A DNA stretch of 25,787 nt from an uncultured bacterium (GTDB taxonomy: Bacteria > Cyanobacteriota > Vampirovibrionia > Gastranaerophilales > Gastranaerophilaceae), in contig OMVC01000126.1 of assembly GCA_900314375.1 (NCBI GenBank), positions 1-25,787 on the forward strand. The letters are read 5' to 3'. The notes below the pieces were generated by a model. That model was not told where the DNA came from. It did not search any database and saw only the letters and a program-made list of their open reading frames with translations. Within the stretch, counting starts at the first letter, position 1; every line of letters begins with the position of its first letter. The position numbers and the translations under genes were made by a program. Shown one piece after another: positions 15,592 to 22,316 of the stretch.

Positions 15592-15707
15592 TTGAATAGC
15601 AGACTACGCATCTACGCCTCCGCATTCAATAAAAAAAATAGTTATTTAGAATTAATGACGAAACTTGATTTTTATTATAGAATAATTTTAGAGTAAGAGG
15701 GTTTTAT

Positions 15708-16943
15708 ATGTCTATAGATAATGCATTGGTTATGATTTTAGCAGGTGGTGAAGGAAAAAGGTTATATCCTTTAACAAAAGATAGAGCAAAACCTGCGGTT
15801 CCGTTTGGCGGGAGGTATAGAATTATTGATTTTGTATTGAATAATTTTATCAATTCAGGATTTTACAAGATTAAAGTTTTAACACAATACAAGTCTGATT
15901 CTTTAAATAAACATATCACACGCGGATGGGCATTATCACCGTTTTTAAACCAGTATGTTGACCTTGCGCCTGCGCAAATGAGAACAGGTAACGACTGGTA
16001 CAAAGGAACAGCTGATGCTATTTATCAAAACATTTTTCATATAATGGATGAAGACCCTAAATATGTATGCGTTTTCGGAGGTGACCATATTTATAAAATG
16101 CAGGTTGCCCAAATGTTGAAATTTCATGTTGATAAAAAAGCTGACTTATCAATTTCGGGGATTCCTATTCCGATTGAAGAAGCCTCCGAATTTGGAATAA
16201 TGGAAGTTGATGATAATTGGAAACTTATCAATTTTGTAGAAAAACCTCAATACAAACCAAAATCAATCCCCGGAAATCCAAATATGTGCTTGGCTTCTAT
16301 GGGAAATTATATTTTTGATAAAGATGTATTATTAGACGGCATAAATCGTGATGCACAAAAAGAAGATTCCGCGCACGATTTTGGTAAAAATGTTATCCCA
16401 ATGCTTTTAAAAGAAGGTAAAAATATTTATGTATACAATTTTGCAGATAATTCATTCCCCGGAATGAGCCAGACAGAACGCGGATATTGGCGAGATGTAG
16501 GAAGTATTGATGCTTATTGGCAGGCTAATATGGATTTACTTGCTTATTCTCCTGAATTGAATTTATATTCAAAAGATTGGCCGTTGAGAACATTTAATTA
16601 TAATTATCCGCCTGCAAAGTTTGTATGGGAAGAAGGGGACAGAGTCGGTATGGCTACAAACTCAATGGTTTCTGAAGGCTGCATAATTTCAGGCGGCGGC
16701 TTATCACATTGTGTATTATCGCCAAAAGTCAGAATAAACAGCTACTCAAGCGTTACAGACAGCATTTTGATGGAAAATGTTGAAGTGGGCAGATACTCGC
16801 AAATAAGAAAAGCCATTATCGACAAAAACGTAATAATACCACCGCATACAACAATAGGTTTCAATAAAGAAGAAGATTTAAAACGCGGATTTCACGTTTC
16901 AGAAGGCGGTGTAACCGTTGTACCTAAAGGTGCGATTATATAA
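15708..16943 (+). CDS. glgC: Glucose-1-phosphate adenylyltransferase (ADP-glucose pyrophosphorylase)
   Basis: The 411-aa enzyme makes ADP-glucose from ATP and glucose 1-phosphate, the committed step of bacterial glycogen synthesis. The nucleotidyltransferase domain begins with MILAGGEGKRLYPLTKDRAKPAVPFGG. It continues with WYKGTADAIYQN, FGGDHIYKM, the FVEKP block and YWRDVGSIDAYWQAN. The C-terminal third is the left-handed beta-helix (SEGCIISGG, then hexapeptide-like VTDSILMENVEVG). Length matches the family. GAGGG lies 6-7 nt before the ATG. No other glycogen gene is adjacent, so it stands alone after the repeat cluster. A long-loop hairpin follows it. Confidence 0.97.
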   Translation: MSIDNALVMILAGGEGKRLYPLTKDRAKPAVPFGGRYRIIDFVLNNFINSGFYKIKVLTQYKSDSLNKHITRGWALSPFLNQYVDLAPAQMRTGNDWYKGTADAIYQNIFHIMDEDPKYVCVFGGDHIYKMQVAQMLKFHVDKKADLSISGIPIPIEEASEFGIMEVDDNWKLINFVEKPQYKPKSIPGNPNMCLASMGNYIFDKDVLLDGINRDAQKEDSAHDFGKNVIPMLLKEGKNIYVYNFADNSFPGMSQTERGYWRDVGSIDAYWQANMDLLAYSPELNLYSKDWPLRTFNYNYPPAKFVWEEGDRVGMATNSMVSEGCIISGGGLSHCVLSPKVRINSYSSVTDSILMENVEVGRYSQIRKAIIDKNVIIPPHTTIGFNKEEDLKRGFHVSEGGVTVVPKGAII

Positions 16944-16953
16944 AATGAAAAAA

Positions 16954-17007
16954 GGACGATGGGCTAAGATTTAGAAATATATTATATGTATTATATGCCT
17001 ATCGTCC
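16954..17007. terminator. Large hairpin downstream of glgC, possibly a bidirectional terminator
   Basis: GGACGATGGGC (16954-16964) and GCCTATCGTCC (16997-17007) pair over 11 bp with one G-U wobble, around an AT-rich 32-nt loop. On the plus strand the following T-run (CTTTTTC) is 7-12 nt away. On the minus strand a TTTTTT tract follows the stem immediately. It could terminate glgC, a minus-strand RNA, or both. No protein gene on the minus strand would use it. Confidence 0.5.
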
Positions 17008-17094
17008 GAATTACTTTTTCAAGTATTTTATGTTCTCATGAAAGTATGTAAAAAAAAATTTTTGCGCAATTTTTGTTAATAAATGATTCACATG

Positions 17095-17123
17095 TTGAAG
17101 TAAAACTTATTTAATGCTAGAAT
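17095..17123 (+). promoter_or_regulatory. Sigma70-type promoter for the MshEN-like gene
   Basis: TTGAAG (17095-17100), a 17-bp spacer and TAGAAT (17118-17123). The start point would be about 18 nt before the TAGGAG-preceded GTG start at 17148. Confidence 0.5.
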
Positions 17124-17147
17124 TCATTTGTTGATTAGGAGCAATTT

Positions 17148-17864
17148 GTGCAAAGAAATTTTTTAGCAAAATTTTTGAATAAAATATCGGAATTTCCTTC
17201 TTGGATAAAAGAAATTATATATTTTAATTTGTCTAAAGAAGTTAATACAGATAACAATTTGGCATATATTTTTGCAACATACAGACCTATTCTTACAGAT
17301 GACGGCAAATGCGAACTTGATTACAAAAAATCTTCTTTTGATAACAATATCTATAATATTTTCAGATATTGCGATAATCACGCATCAATATCTGAAATTG
17401 CATTAAATACTTATATGTCATTAGAAGAAATTGCAAATTACTTTTTGTTTGGCGTAGACGAAGGTTATATTCAATTACCCGATAATTCTCAGATATTAAA
17501 TATTGCAGGTTTTTTGGCAGGCAAATACAGAACAGGCGAATATTTCGTAAAAGACGGCGTAATAACAGAAGAACAACTTGATGATGCCATACTAAATTAT
17601 GAACACCGTACAAAAAAATCCAAAAAATTCGGACAATCCCTTGTTGATATGGGACTTATATCTCAAAAACAATTGGATATTATAATTTCTATAAAAGAAG
17701 AAGCAAAAAACAGATTTATATTAGATCATAATGAAATCCCCGTCATTTCCGCGATAAAATCTTCTTACGAATATCAAAAACAAATAGAAGAATTGAAAAA
17801 AGAGAATAAACAACTAAAAACGCGTATTGAAGAACTTACGGGTATCGGAATAAAAAATGAATAA
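17148..17864 (+). CDS. Protein with a GspE/MshE N-terminal-like domain and C-terminal coiled coil
   Basis: The 238-aa protein starts at a GTG preceded by TAGGAG. The N-terminal half (about 20-115) is unrecognised. Residues about 128-185 (GEYFVKDGVITEEQLDDAI, a basic linker, then KKFGQSLVDMGLISQKQL) show the paired 'G-x-L-V-x-x-G-x-I-x-x-x-Q-L' half-motifs of the MshEN/T2SSE N-terminal domain. In secretion and pilus ATPases, and in stand-alone relatives, this domain can bind c-di-GMP. A coiled coil (KQIEELKKENKQLKTRIEEL) ends the protein. There is no ATPase domain, so it is an adaptor or sensor rather than a motor. It overlaps the asparaginase gene by 8 nt, which suggests translational coupling. 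Confidence 0.65.
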   Translation: MQRNFLAKFLNKISEFPSWIKEIIYFNLSKEVNTDNNLAYIFATYRPILTDDGKCELDYKKSSFDNNIYNIFRYCDNHASISEIALNTYMSLEEIANYFLFGVDEGYIQLPDNSQILNIAGFLAGKYRTGEYFVKDGVITEEQLDDAILNYEHRTKKSKKFGQSLVDMGLISQKQLDIIISIKEEAKNRFILDHNEIPVISAIKSSYEYQKQIEELKKENKQLKTRIEELTGIGIKNE

Positions 17865-18816
17865 TAATTCCAAACCCGAAAAACTCGTAGAATATTTGCG
17901 CAATGGGCTATCCGAACAAGAACATTTCGGATATGTTGTTCGATGCAATAAAAATAAAATTCTTGAAAAAATCGGCGAAGATAACGATTATCCGTATTTT
18001 TTGCGTTCATGTGCAAAACCGTTGCAAGCATCACTAATTATAGATTACGGGCTTGATAAAGAATTTTGTATGAGCGAAGAAGAAATAGCAATTTGCTGCG
18101 CATCCCACGCAGGCGAGGAATGCCATATTAAAATTGTAGAAAATCTATTAAAAAAATTCGGGATTTCTCAAAATAAATTAAAATGCGGAGAACACTCTCC
18201 GATTTCGCGAACCGCGCAAGATAAGTTACTTTTAAAAGACGAGAAACCAATGCAAGTTCATAACAATTGTTCAGGTAAACATGCAATGATGCTGGGGTTA
18301 TGCAAATTAAACGGCTGGAATCTTGAAAATTATGATGATATAAGCCATCCGCTTCAACAAAAAATAAAACAAAAAATTTATGAATTGTGCGAAATTAATA
18401 CTCAATATCCCGTAACAAAAGACGGATGCGGTGTTCCTATTCATTCAATGCCGTTAAAAAATATTGTTAAAGGATATTTGAATTTATTTTGCAACCCTAA
18501 ATACGAAAAAATTAAAAATGCTTTTTTGAATAACCCTTACATTATTGGCGGAGAAAACAGAACTGACACCAAAATTATACAAAGTACAAGCGAAATTGTT
18601 GCAAAAGTTGGAGCAGGAGGACTCTGTGTTGTCATGAACACTTCAAAAGAAGAAGGATTTGTTGTAAAAATTTGTGATGCTAATATGGAAGCACGTGAAA
18701 TTGCTTGTACAGATTATATTGAAAAACTCGGCTGGGGGAAAATAGACGTTTCGCACGATATTAAAACTTTGCATAATGATATTGTGGGACAAATCATTAC
18801 TCATTTAAATCAATAA
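17857..18816 (+). CDS. L-asparaginase, AnsA/asparaginase II type (PF06089-like)
   Basis: The 319-aa protein matches the family typified by the Rhizobium etli thermolabile asparaginase: FLRSCAKPLQASLI, CCASHAGEECHI, VHNNCSGKHAMMLGLC, TKDGCGVPIHSMPL and a glycine-rich GAGGLCVVM. It is unrelated to the classical E. coli AnsA/AnsB fold. It should hydrolyse asparagine to aspartate and ammonia in the cytoplasm, since it has no signal peptide. Its ATG overlaps the 3' end of the upstream MshEN-like gene by 8 nt. Its own 3' end overlaps the convergent small gene by 20 bp. Confidence 0.9.
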   Translation: MNNNSKPEKLVEYLRNGLSEQEHFGYVVRCNKNKILEKIGEDNDYPYFLRSCAKPLQASLIIDYGLDKEFCMSEEEIAICCASHAGEECHIKIVENLLKKFGISQNKLKCGEHSPISRTAQDKLLLKDEKPMQVHNNCSGKHAMMLGLCKLNGWNLENYDDISHPLQQKIKQKIYELCEINTQYPVTKDGCGVPIHSMPLKNIVKGYLNLFCNPKYEKIKNAFLNNPYIIGGENRTDTKIIQSTSEIVAKVGAGGLCVVMNTSKEEGFVVKICDANMEAREIACTDYIEKLGWGKIDVSHDIKTLHNDIVGQIITHLNQ

Positions 18817-18997
18817 GACTAATCTTATTAGCGATATCTATTAATCTTTTTTGTGCAATATTTAATACAAGTTCTTGGGTTATATAATTATTTTTTACAC
18901 AAGAATCCCTCACAACTGTGACTAAGGATTCAATGGTACAAATCTCATCATCAATATACTCTAACTCTTTTAATATTTGATTATTTTTTATACTCAT
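18797..18997 (-). CDS. Small helical protein divergent from an XRE regulator (second module)
   Basis: The 66-aa form starts at the ATG 18997, preceded by AGGGA; an upstream ATG at 19024 would add nine unstructured residues and lacks a ribosome site, so the choice is not certain. The protein looks like two amphipathic helices: ILKELEYIDDEICTIESLVTVV, a polar turn, then TQELVLNIAQKRLIDIANKI. There is one internal cysteine pair (C20, C33) and no signal peptide. No family is recognised. It is driven by a consensus promoter and lies head to head with an XRE gene, exactly like the 86-aa protein at 42-302, which has the same MS-start and helix-turn-helix length pattern. Its 3' end overlaps the asparaginase gene by 20 bp. 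Confidence 0.65.
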   Translation of the reverse strand: MSIKNNQILKELEYIDDEICTIESLVTVVRDSCVKNNYITQELVLNIAQKRLIDIANKISLIDLNE

Positions 18998-19021
18998 ATC
19001 ATCCCTATTTGGTATAGTAGA

Positions 19022-19047
19022 CATAAATCGTCTTTAGTAGATTTATG
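19022..19047. promoter_or_regulatory. Candidate operator of the second XRE module
   Basis: CATAAATC (19022-19029) and GATTTATG (19040-19047) are a perfect 8-bp inverted repeat with a 10-bp spacer. AGTAGA also occurs at 19016-19021 and 19036-19041, a 20-bp direct repeat. The site lies 3 bp downstream of the minus-strand -10, as in the first module. Confidence 0.55.
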
Positions 19048-19050
19048 ATT

Positions 19051-19079
19051 ATTATAGAGTATTGATATATTATTGTCAA
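19051..19079 (-). promoter_or_regulatory. Consensus sigma70 promoter of the second small gene
   Basis: On the minus strand TTGACA (19074-19079), a 17-bp spacer and TATAAT (19051-19056) give a perfect consensus. Such a strong promoter beside a dedicated repressor suggests tight control. Confidence 0.75.
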
Positions 19080-19090
19080 GACCATAAAAT
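19062..19090 (+). promoter_or_regulatory. Promoter of the second XRE gene, predicted leaderless
   Basis: TTGATA (19062-19067), a 17-bp spacer and TAAAAT (19085-19090) are followed by only 6 nt before the ATG at 19097. It overlaps the opposing consensus promoter. Confidence 0.55.
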
Positions 19091-19096
19091 TAAACT

Positions 19097-19318
19097 ATGG
19101 ACGAACAAAAAATATTGGATACCTTCGGATTTAATTTCAAAATGTACCGCACCAAATTGAAAATGTCACAAGACGATGTTGCCGATAAAACAGACTTTAG
19201 CAAATCATACATAAGTAATGTTGAAAACGGCAAACATAATTTGTCATTAGTGAATGCATTGATTTTTTCAAAATTGGTTGGCAAAACATTAGATGAAATG
19301 CTGCGCGAAATAGATTAA
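19097..19318 (+). CDS. Small XRE/Cro-type HTH transcriptional regulator (second module)
   Basis: The 73-aa protein is one XRE helix-turn-helix domain. LKMSQDDVADKTDFSKSYISNVENGKHNLSLV contains the Q-x-x-V-A and S-x-S-Y-I-S-x-x-E-x-G pattern of HTH_3 domains, and the tail (FSKLVGKTLDEMLREID) is the usual closing helix. There is no effector domain. It has no Shine-Dalgarno; TAAAAT ends 6 nt before its ATG. It is divergent from the small gene at 18997 and convergent with upp, sharing a 4-nt stop overlap (TTAA). Its likely target is the inverted repeat at 19022-19047. Confidence 0.88.
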   Translation: MDEQKILDTFGFNFKMYRTKLKMSQDDVADKTDFSKSYISNVENGKHNLSLVNALIFSKLVGKTLDEMLREID

Positions 19319-19968
19319 AGCGTATTAAAAATTCTGTCGCCTGCATCTCCCATCCCGGGAACTATATAGCCTTTATCGTTGAGATGGTCATCAATTGCTG
19401 CTGTAATAATTTCTATATCGGGATAATGCTTTTGGATATTTTCAATACCTTCGGGCGCTGCAATTATGCATATACATTTGATATTTCTTATAGGAATACC
19501 TTTGTTTGCATATAATTCAATCGCACCTAACAGAGAATTACCCGTTGCAAGCATCGGATCTGTTATATATACATAAAAATCTTTCGGATTAGGCGCATCC
19601 ATCGGAACTTTATTATAATACCAAACGGGTTTCAAAGTTTTTTCGTCGCGATACATCCCAAGATGTCTTATTGTTGCTTGAGGTAAAATATCAATTGCTT
19701 CATCCGTAAAAATCAATCCTGCTCTTAGTATCGGTGAAATTATTAATTCAATATCGGGATCAACCGTTTTTGCGCTAAATGTTGCCAGAGGAGTTGTAAT
19801 TTCTTTTTCTACAAGCGGAAGGTTTTTGGCAGCTTCATACAATAAACAGCGTGTTATTTTCCTTGTTGCAATTCTTACTCCTTGGCTATCAGTGTTTTTG
19901 TCCCGCATTGTACATAAATTCAACAATACTACAGGGTTATTTACCACTTTTACGTTGTTCGGATTCAT
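19315..19968 (-). CDS. upp: Uracil phosphoribosyltransferase
   Basis: The 217-aa enzyme forms UMP from uracil and PRPP in pyrimidine salvage. It shows the Upp-typical start VVNNPVVLLNLCTMRDKNT, the SPILRAGLIF block, the PRPP loop in YITDPMLATGNSLLGAI (the usual DPMLATGGS with N for G), and the uracil-binding C-terminus KGYIVPGMGDAGDRIFNT. The start lies 32 nt inside the upstream MCE-domain gene with a strong ribosome site (GGGAGGA) 8 nt before the ATG, so the two are translationally linked. The stop overlaps that of the convergent XRE gene by 4 nt. Confidence 0.96.
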   Translation of the reverse strand: MNPNNVKVVNNPVVLLNLCTMRDKNTDSQGVRIATRKITRCLLYEAAKNLPLVEKEITTPLATFSAKTVDPDIELIISPILRAGLIFTDEAIDILPQATIRHLGMYRDEKTLKPVWYYNKVPMDAPNPKDFYVYITDPMLATGNSLLGAIELYANKGIPIRNIKCICIIAAPEGIENIQKHYPDIEIITAAIDDHLNDKGYIVPGMGDAGDRIFNTL

Positions 19969-20614
19969 TTTTCAGTTCCTCCCTAATCTTTTTATATGAA
20001 GCTATACCTTTTTTTATTTTTTTATCAATATCTGATACTTCATTAATTTTACCGTCTATATAATCCAAATTATTTATTGCATCTTCAGGTATTACTGTAT
20101 TAGCCGGATATCTGTCAATAGTTTTGTTTATTTCAGCACTGGCATGTCCGAATGTAGCGAAAATTTCTTCCAAATCGATAAATATCGTGTTAAATAAACT
20201 CATTACTTTGCTTAATCTTGTGGAATCTTTTGCATCAATAATCTTATCATTTGGTTGTCCGTTTTTAGGCGGATAAATTTCCAATGACTTTGAACCACCC
20301 AAACCGGAACCTTCAACAGTCGCAACAGCACCTGACGGTAATTCCAAATCAGGTTGAGTTATAATAAATTTTATATAGACATCAGATGAAACAAGCTGAA
20401 CCTTTGTGACATGACCAATTTTTATTCCCAAAAATCTTACAGGCGAACCGACAATTAAACCGTCAACATCATGCATAAAGATTTGATAACTTTTATATTG
20501 TTTTTGAACTTTATAATTATAATATCTGATTCCAAAAACACAAAGCGCAATGACTATAAGCCATATTAAAAATTCAACCCACGCATATAATCTTATCTTG
20601 TTTGAGTCATTCAT
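19937..20614 (-). CDS. MlaD/MCE-family lipid-transport substrate-binding protein
   Basis: The 225-aa protein has a short cytoplasmic tail, one transmembrane segment (about 12-28, WVEFLIWLIVIALCVFGI) and an MCE domain: DVDGLIVGSPVRFLGIKIGHVTKVQL, followed by TVEGSGLGGSKSLEIYPP. MCE proteins form hexameric rings in the periplasm that carry phospholipids between membranes with an MlaFE ABC transporter, which is not encoded here. The C-terminal part is helical and charged. The ATG at 20614 was chosen over in-frame ATGs at 20623 and 20641 because TATAAT (20622-20627) lies 7 nt before it and would overlap the others; no Shine-Dalgarno is present. Upp overlaps its 3' end. Confidence 0.87.
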   Translation of the reverse strand: MNDSNKIRLYAWVEFLIWLIVIALCVFGIRYYNYKVQKQYKSYQIFMHDVDGLIVGSPVRFLGIKIGHVTKVQLVSSDVYIKFIITQPDLELPSGAVATVEGSGLGGSKSLEIYPPKNGQPNDKIIDAKDSTRLSKVMSLFNTIFIDLEEIFATFGHASAEINKTIDRYPANTVIPEDAINNLDYIDGKINEVSDIDKKIKKGIASYKKIREELKNESEQRKSGK

Positions 20615-20661
20615 AGTTAACATTATACACAAAATACACATTTTAAGTTATTATGTAAACT

Positions 20662-21054
20662 ATGTTTGATTTAATAAAATCTGTTTTCTATGAAATTTCA
20701 TCGTATTTTGTACCTGAAAAATTGACTTACGAAATTACGGGAGAATGTAAAAAATGCGGCAAATGCTGCAACTACATGTATAGCGTTGACACATACACAG
20801 AAAAAGAATTTAAAATAATGCAATTTCTTTTCCCAAAATATAAAAGGTTTTATATTAAAGGAAAAGATGAAGAAGGTAATCTCATTTTTGCCTGCAAGCT
20901 TGTAACCCCGGAAGGTTTATGCTCCGATTACAAACACAGATTGCGCATGTGCAAAAACTACCCCGCAAGGAGAATAAACTACCCCGGCAAATTACACGAA
21001 GGATGCGGCTATAAAGTAAATATCAAAAATTTTGATGATTATTTGAAAGACTAA
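20662..21054 (+). CDS. YkgJ-type cysteine-cluster (CxxCxxCC) protein
   Basis: The 130-aa protein has the signature C29-x2-C32-x2-C35-C36 (CKKCGKCC) followed by FACKLVTPEGLCSDYKHRLRMCKNYPA and a late GCGYK. This matches the YkgJ/UPF0153 family (PF03692-like), thought to bind zinc or iron and of unknown function. A possible amphipathic N-terminus (FDLIKSVFYEISSYFV) may associate with the membrane. No Shine-Dalgarno is visible; TATTAT (20649-20654) lies 7 nt before the ATG, and its start is 47 bp from that of the divergent MCE gene. Its stop overlaps that of the convergent lysC gene by 4 nt. Confidence 0.85.
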   Translation: MFDLIKSVFYEISSYFVPEKLTYEITGECKKCGKCCNYMYSVDTYTEKEFKIMQFLFPKYKRFYIKGKDEEGNLIFACKLVTPEGLCSDYKHRLRMCKNYPARRINYPGKLHEGCGYKVNIKNFDDYLKD

Positions 21055-22316
21055 ACGTCAGGTAAAGTTCCTTTTACTTCCGCAATTTCATCAGAACCTA
21101 AATTGAAAACTTCATGCAATGCTTTTACGGCTCTTTGAGCATCTTCTTTATTGATTAAACAGCTTATCTTGATTTCTGAAGTTGAAATCATTCTGATATT
21201 TATGCCGTTATCCGCAAGTGTTTTAAACATGGTTGAAGCAATCCCCGGCCTGTCAATCATGCCTGCACCGATAATGGAAATTTTTGCTATATTGTCGTTA
21301 TAGCTGACTTCTCCTGCATTTAACTGTTTTTGAACAACTTCAAGAACTTCTTTCGCTTTATCAAAATCTTCTTTATTGATTGTAAATGCAATATCATTGG
21401 TTTTTGAAACTTTCCTTGCATAAGATTGAATAATCATATCTACAGAAATATTTTCTTTTGCTAATGCGCTAAATAATGTTGCGGCTTCACCCGGGGTATC
21501 AGGGATATCACAAACAACAACCCTTACTTGAGATAAATCTGCAGCAACACCTGCGACCGGTTTATTTATTTCCATATCTTCAACTCCTAATATTAGCGTA
21601 CCCATATTTTCATTTTTAAACGTCGAGCGAACTCTTAACGGCATTGAATACTGTTTTGCGGTTTCTACACTTCTCGGATGCAAAACATTAGCTCCGGCAT
21701 GCGCCAATTCAAGCATTTCATCATAAGATATTTCGTCCAACCTTGAAGCGTTCGGCACAACGCGAGGGTCTGTCGTATAAACACCTTCAACATCAGTATA
21801 AATATCACAACGTTTAGCATCAAGCGCAGACGCAATTGCAACAGCGGAGGTATCAGACCCGCCTCTACCTAATGTGGTAATTTCGCCTTCCTCGGTTACC
21901 CCTTGAAAACCAGCTATTACAATGATATTACCTTCGGATAAACTTTCATTTAATTTATCTGTTTTAATATCAATAATTCTTGCTTTTGTATGAACATTTT
22001 CGGTTATAATTCCTATTTGCGCGGCATTAAAGCTTATTGCTTTATGTCCTTTTGCTTGAAGCGCCATTGTTAATAAAGACATTGAAACACATTCACCCGT
22101 TGACATAAGCATATCAAGTTCACGGGCTGAAGGATTAGGATTTATTTCATGAGCAAGTTTTACAAGATGATCGGTTGTATGTCCCATCGCGGAAACCACA
22201 ACCACGACATCATTACCGTTAGCTTTTTCTTTTAAAATTACATCAGCAACGTTTTTTATTTTGTCTGTATCAGCGACTGAAGTTCCGCCGAATTTTTGTA
22301 CTACTAAATTTCTCAA
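21051..22316 (-). CDS. lysC: Aspartate kinase
   Basis: The 421-aa enzyme phosphorylates L-aspartate, the first step to lysine, threonine, methionine and diaminopimelate. It has the kinase start VVQKFGGTSVADTDKIKNVA, the substrate block FQGVTEEGEITTLGRGGSDTSAVAIA, IYTDVEGVYTTDPRVV, and two C-terminal ACT domains (about 265-340 and 345-415) that bind feedback amino acids. Length fits the monofunctional enzyme. The start is TTG (22314-22316) and shares 4 nt (TTGA) with the stop of the upstream TPR gene, so translation is coupled. No leader riboswitch is possible because it is the third gene of the kdsC-like/TPR/lysC operon. Confidence 0.96.
   Translation of the reverse strand: MRNLVVQKFGGTSVADTDKIKNVADVILKEKANGNDVVVVVSAMGHTTDHLVKLAHEINPNPSARELDMLMSTGECVSMSLLTMALQAKGHKAISFNAAQIGIITENVHTKARIIDIKTDKLNESLSEGNIIVIAGFQGVTEEGEITTLGRGGSDTSAVAIASALDAKRCDIYTDVEGVYTTDPRVVPNASRLDEISYDEMLELAHAGANVLHPRSVETAKQYSMPLRVRSTFKNENMGTLILGVEDMEINKPVAGVAADLSQVRVVVCDIPDTPGEAATLFSALAKENISVDMIIQSYARKVSKTNDIAFTINKEDFDKAKEVLEVVQKQLNAGEVSYNDNIAKISIIGAGMIDRPGIASTMFKTLADNGINIRMISTSEIKISCLINKEDAQRAVKALHEVFNLGSDEIAEVKGTLPDV

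Larger units (their letters stand above)
15157..15707. other. Gene-free 551-bp stretch of repeats
   Basis: No convincing gene is present; two short frames here lack ribosome sites and are made of repeat sequence. In order it holds a CCCTCCC/GGGAGGG hairpin (15204-15222), copy 1 of a 65-bp direct repeat (15209-15273), a 118-bp palindromic element (15298-15415), a GAGCAAT/ATTGCTC hairpin (15434-15453), copy 2 of the direct repeat (15487-15550), four tandem 8-mers (15560-15591) and the glgC leader. It looks like a site where small non-coding repeats have accumulated. Confidence 0.8.

Noticed and set aside
15166..15599. Two short open frames in the repeat region, one on each strand
   Set aside because: They consist of repeat sequence, lack ribosome sites and look nothing like proteins.
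15157..15707. A CRISPR array, because of the repeats
   Set aside because: Only two copies of the 65-bp repeat, 278 bp apart, with no regular spacers and no cas genes.
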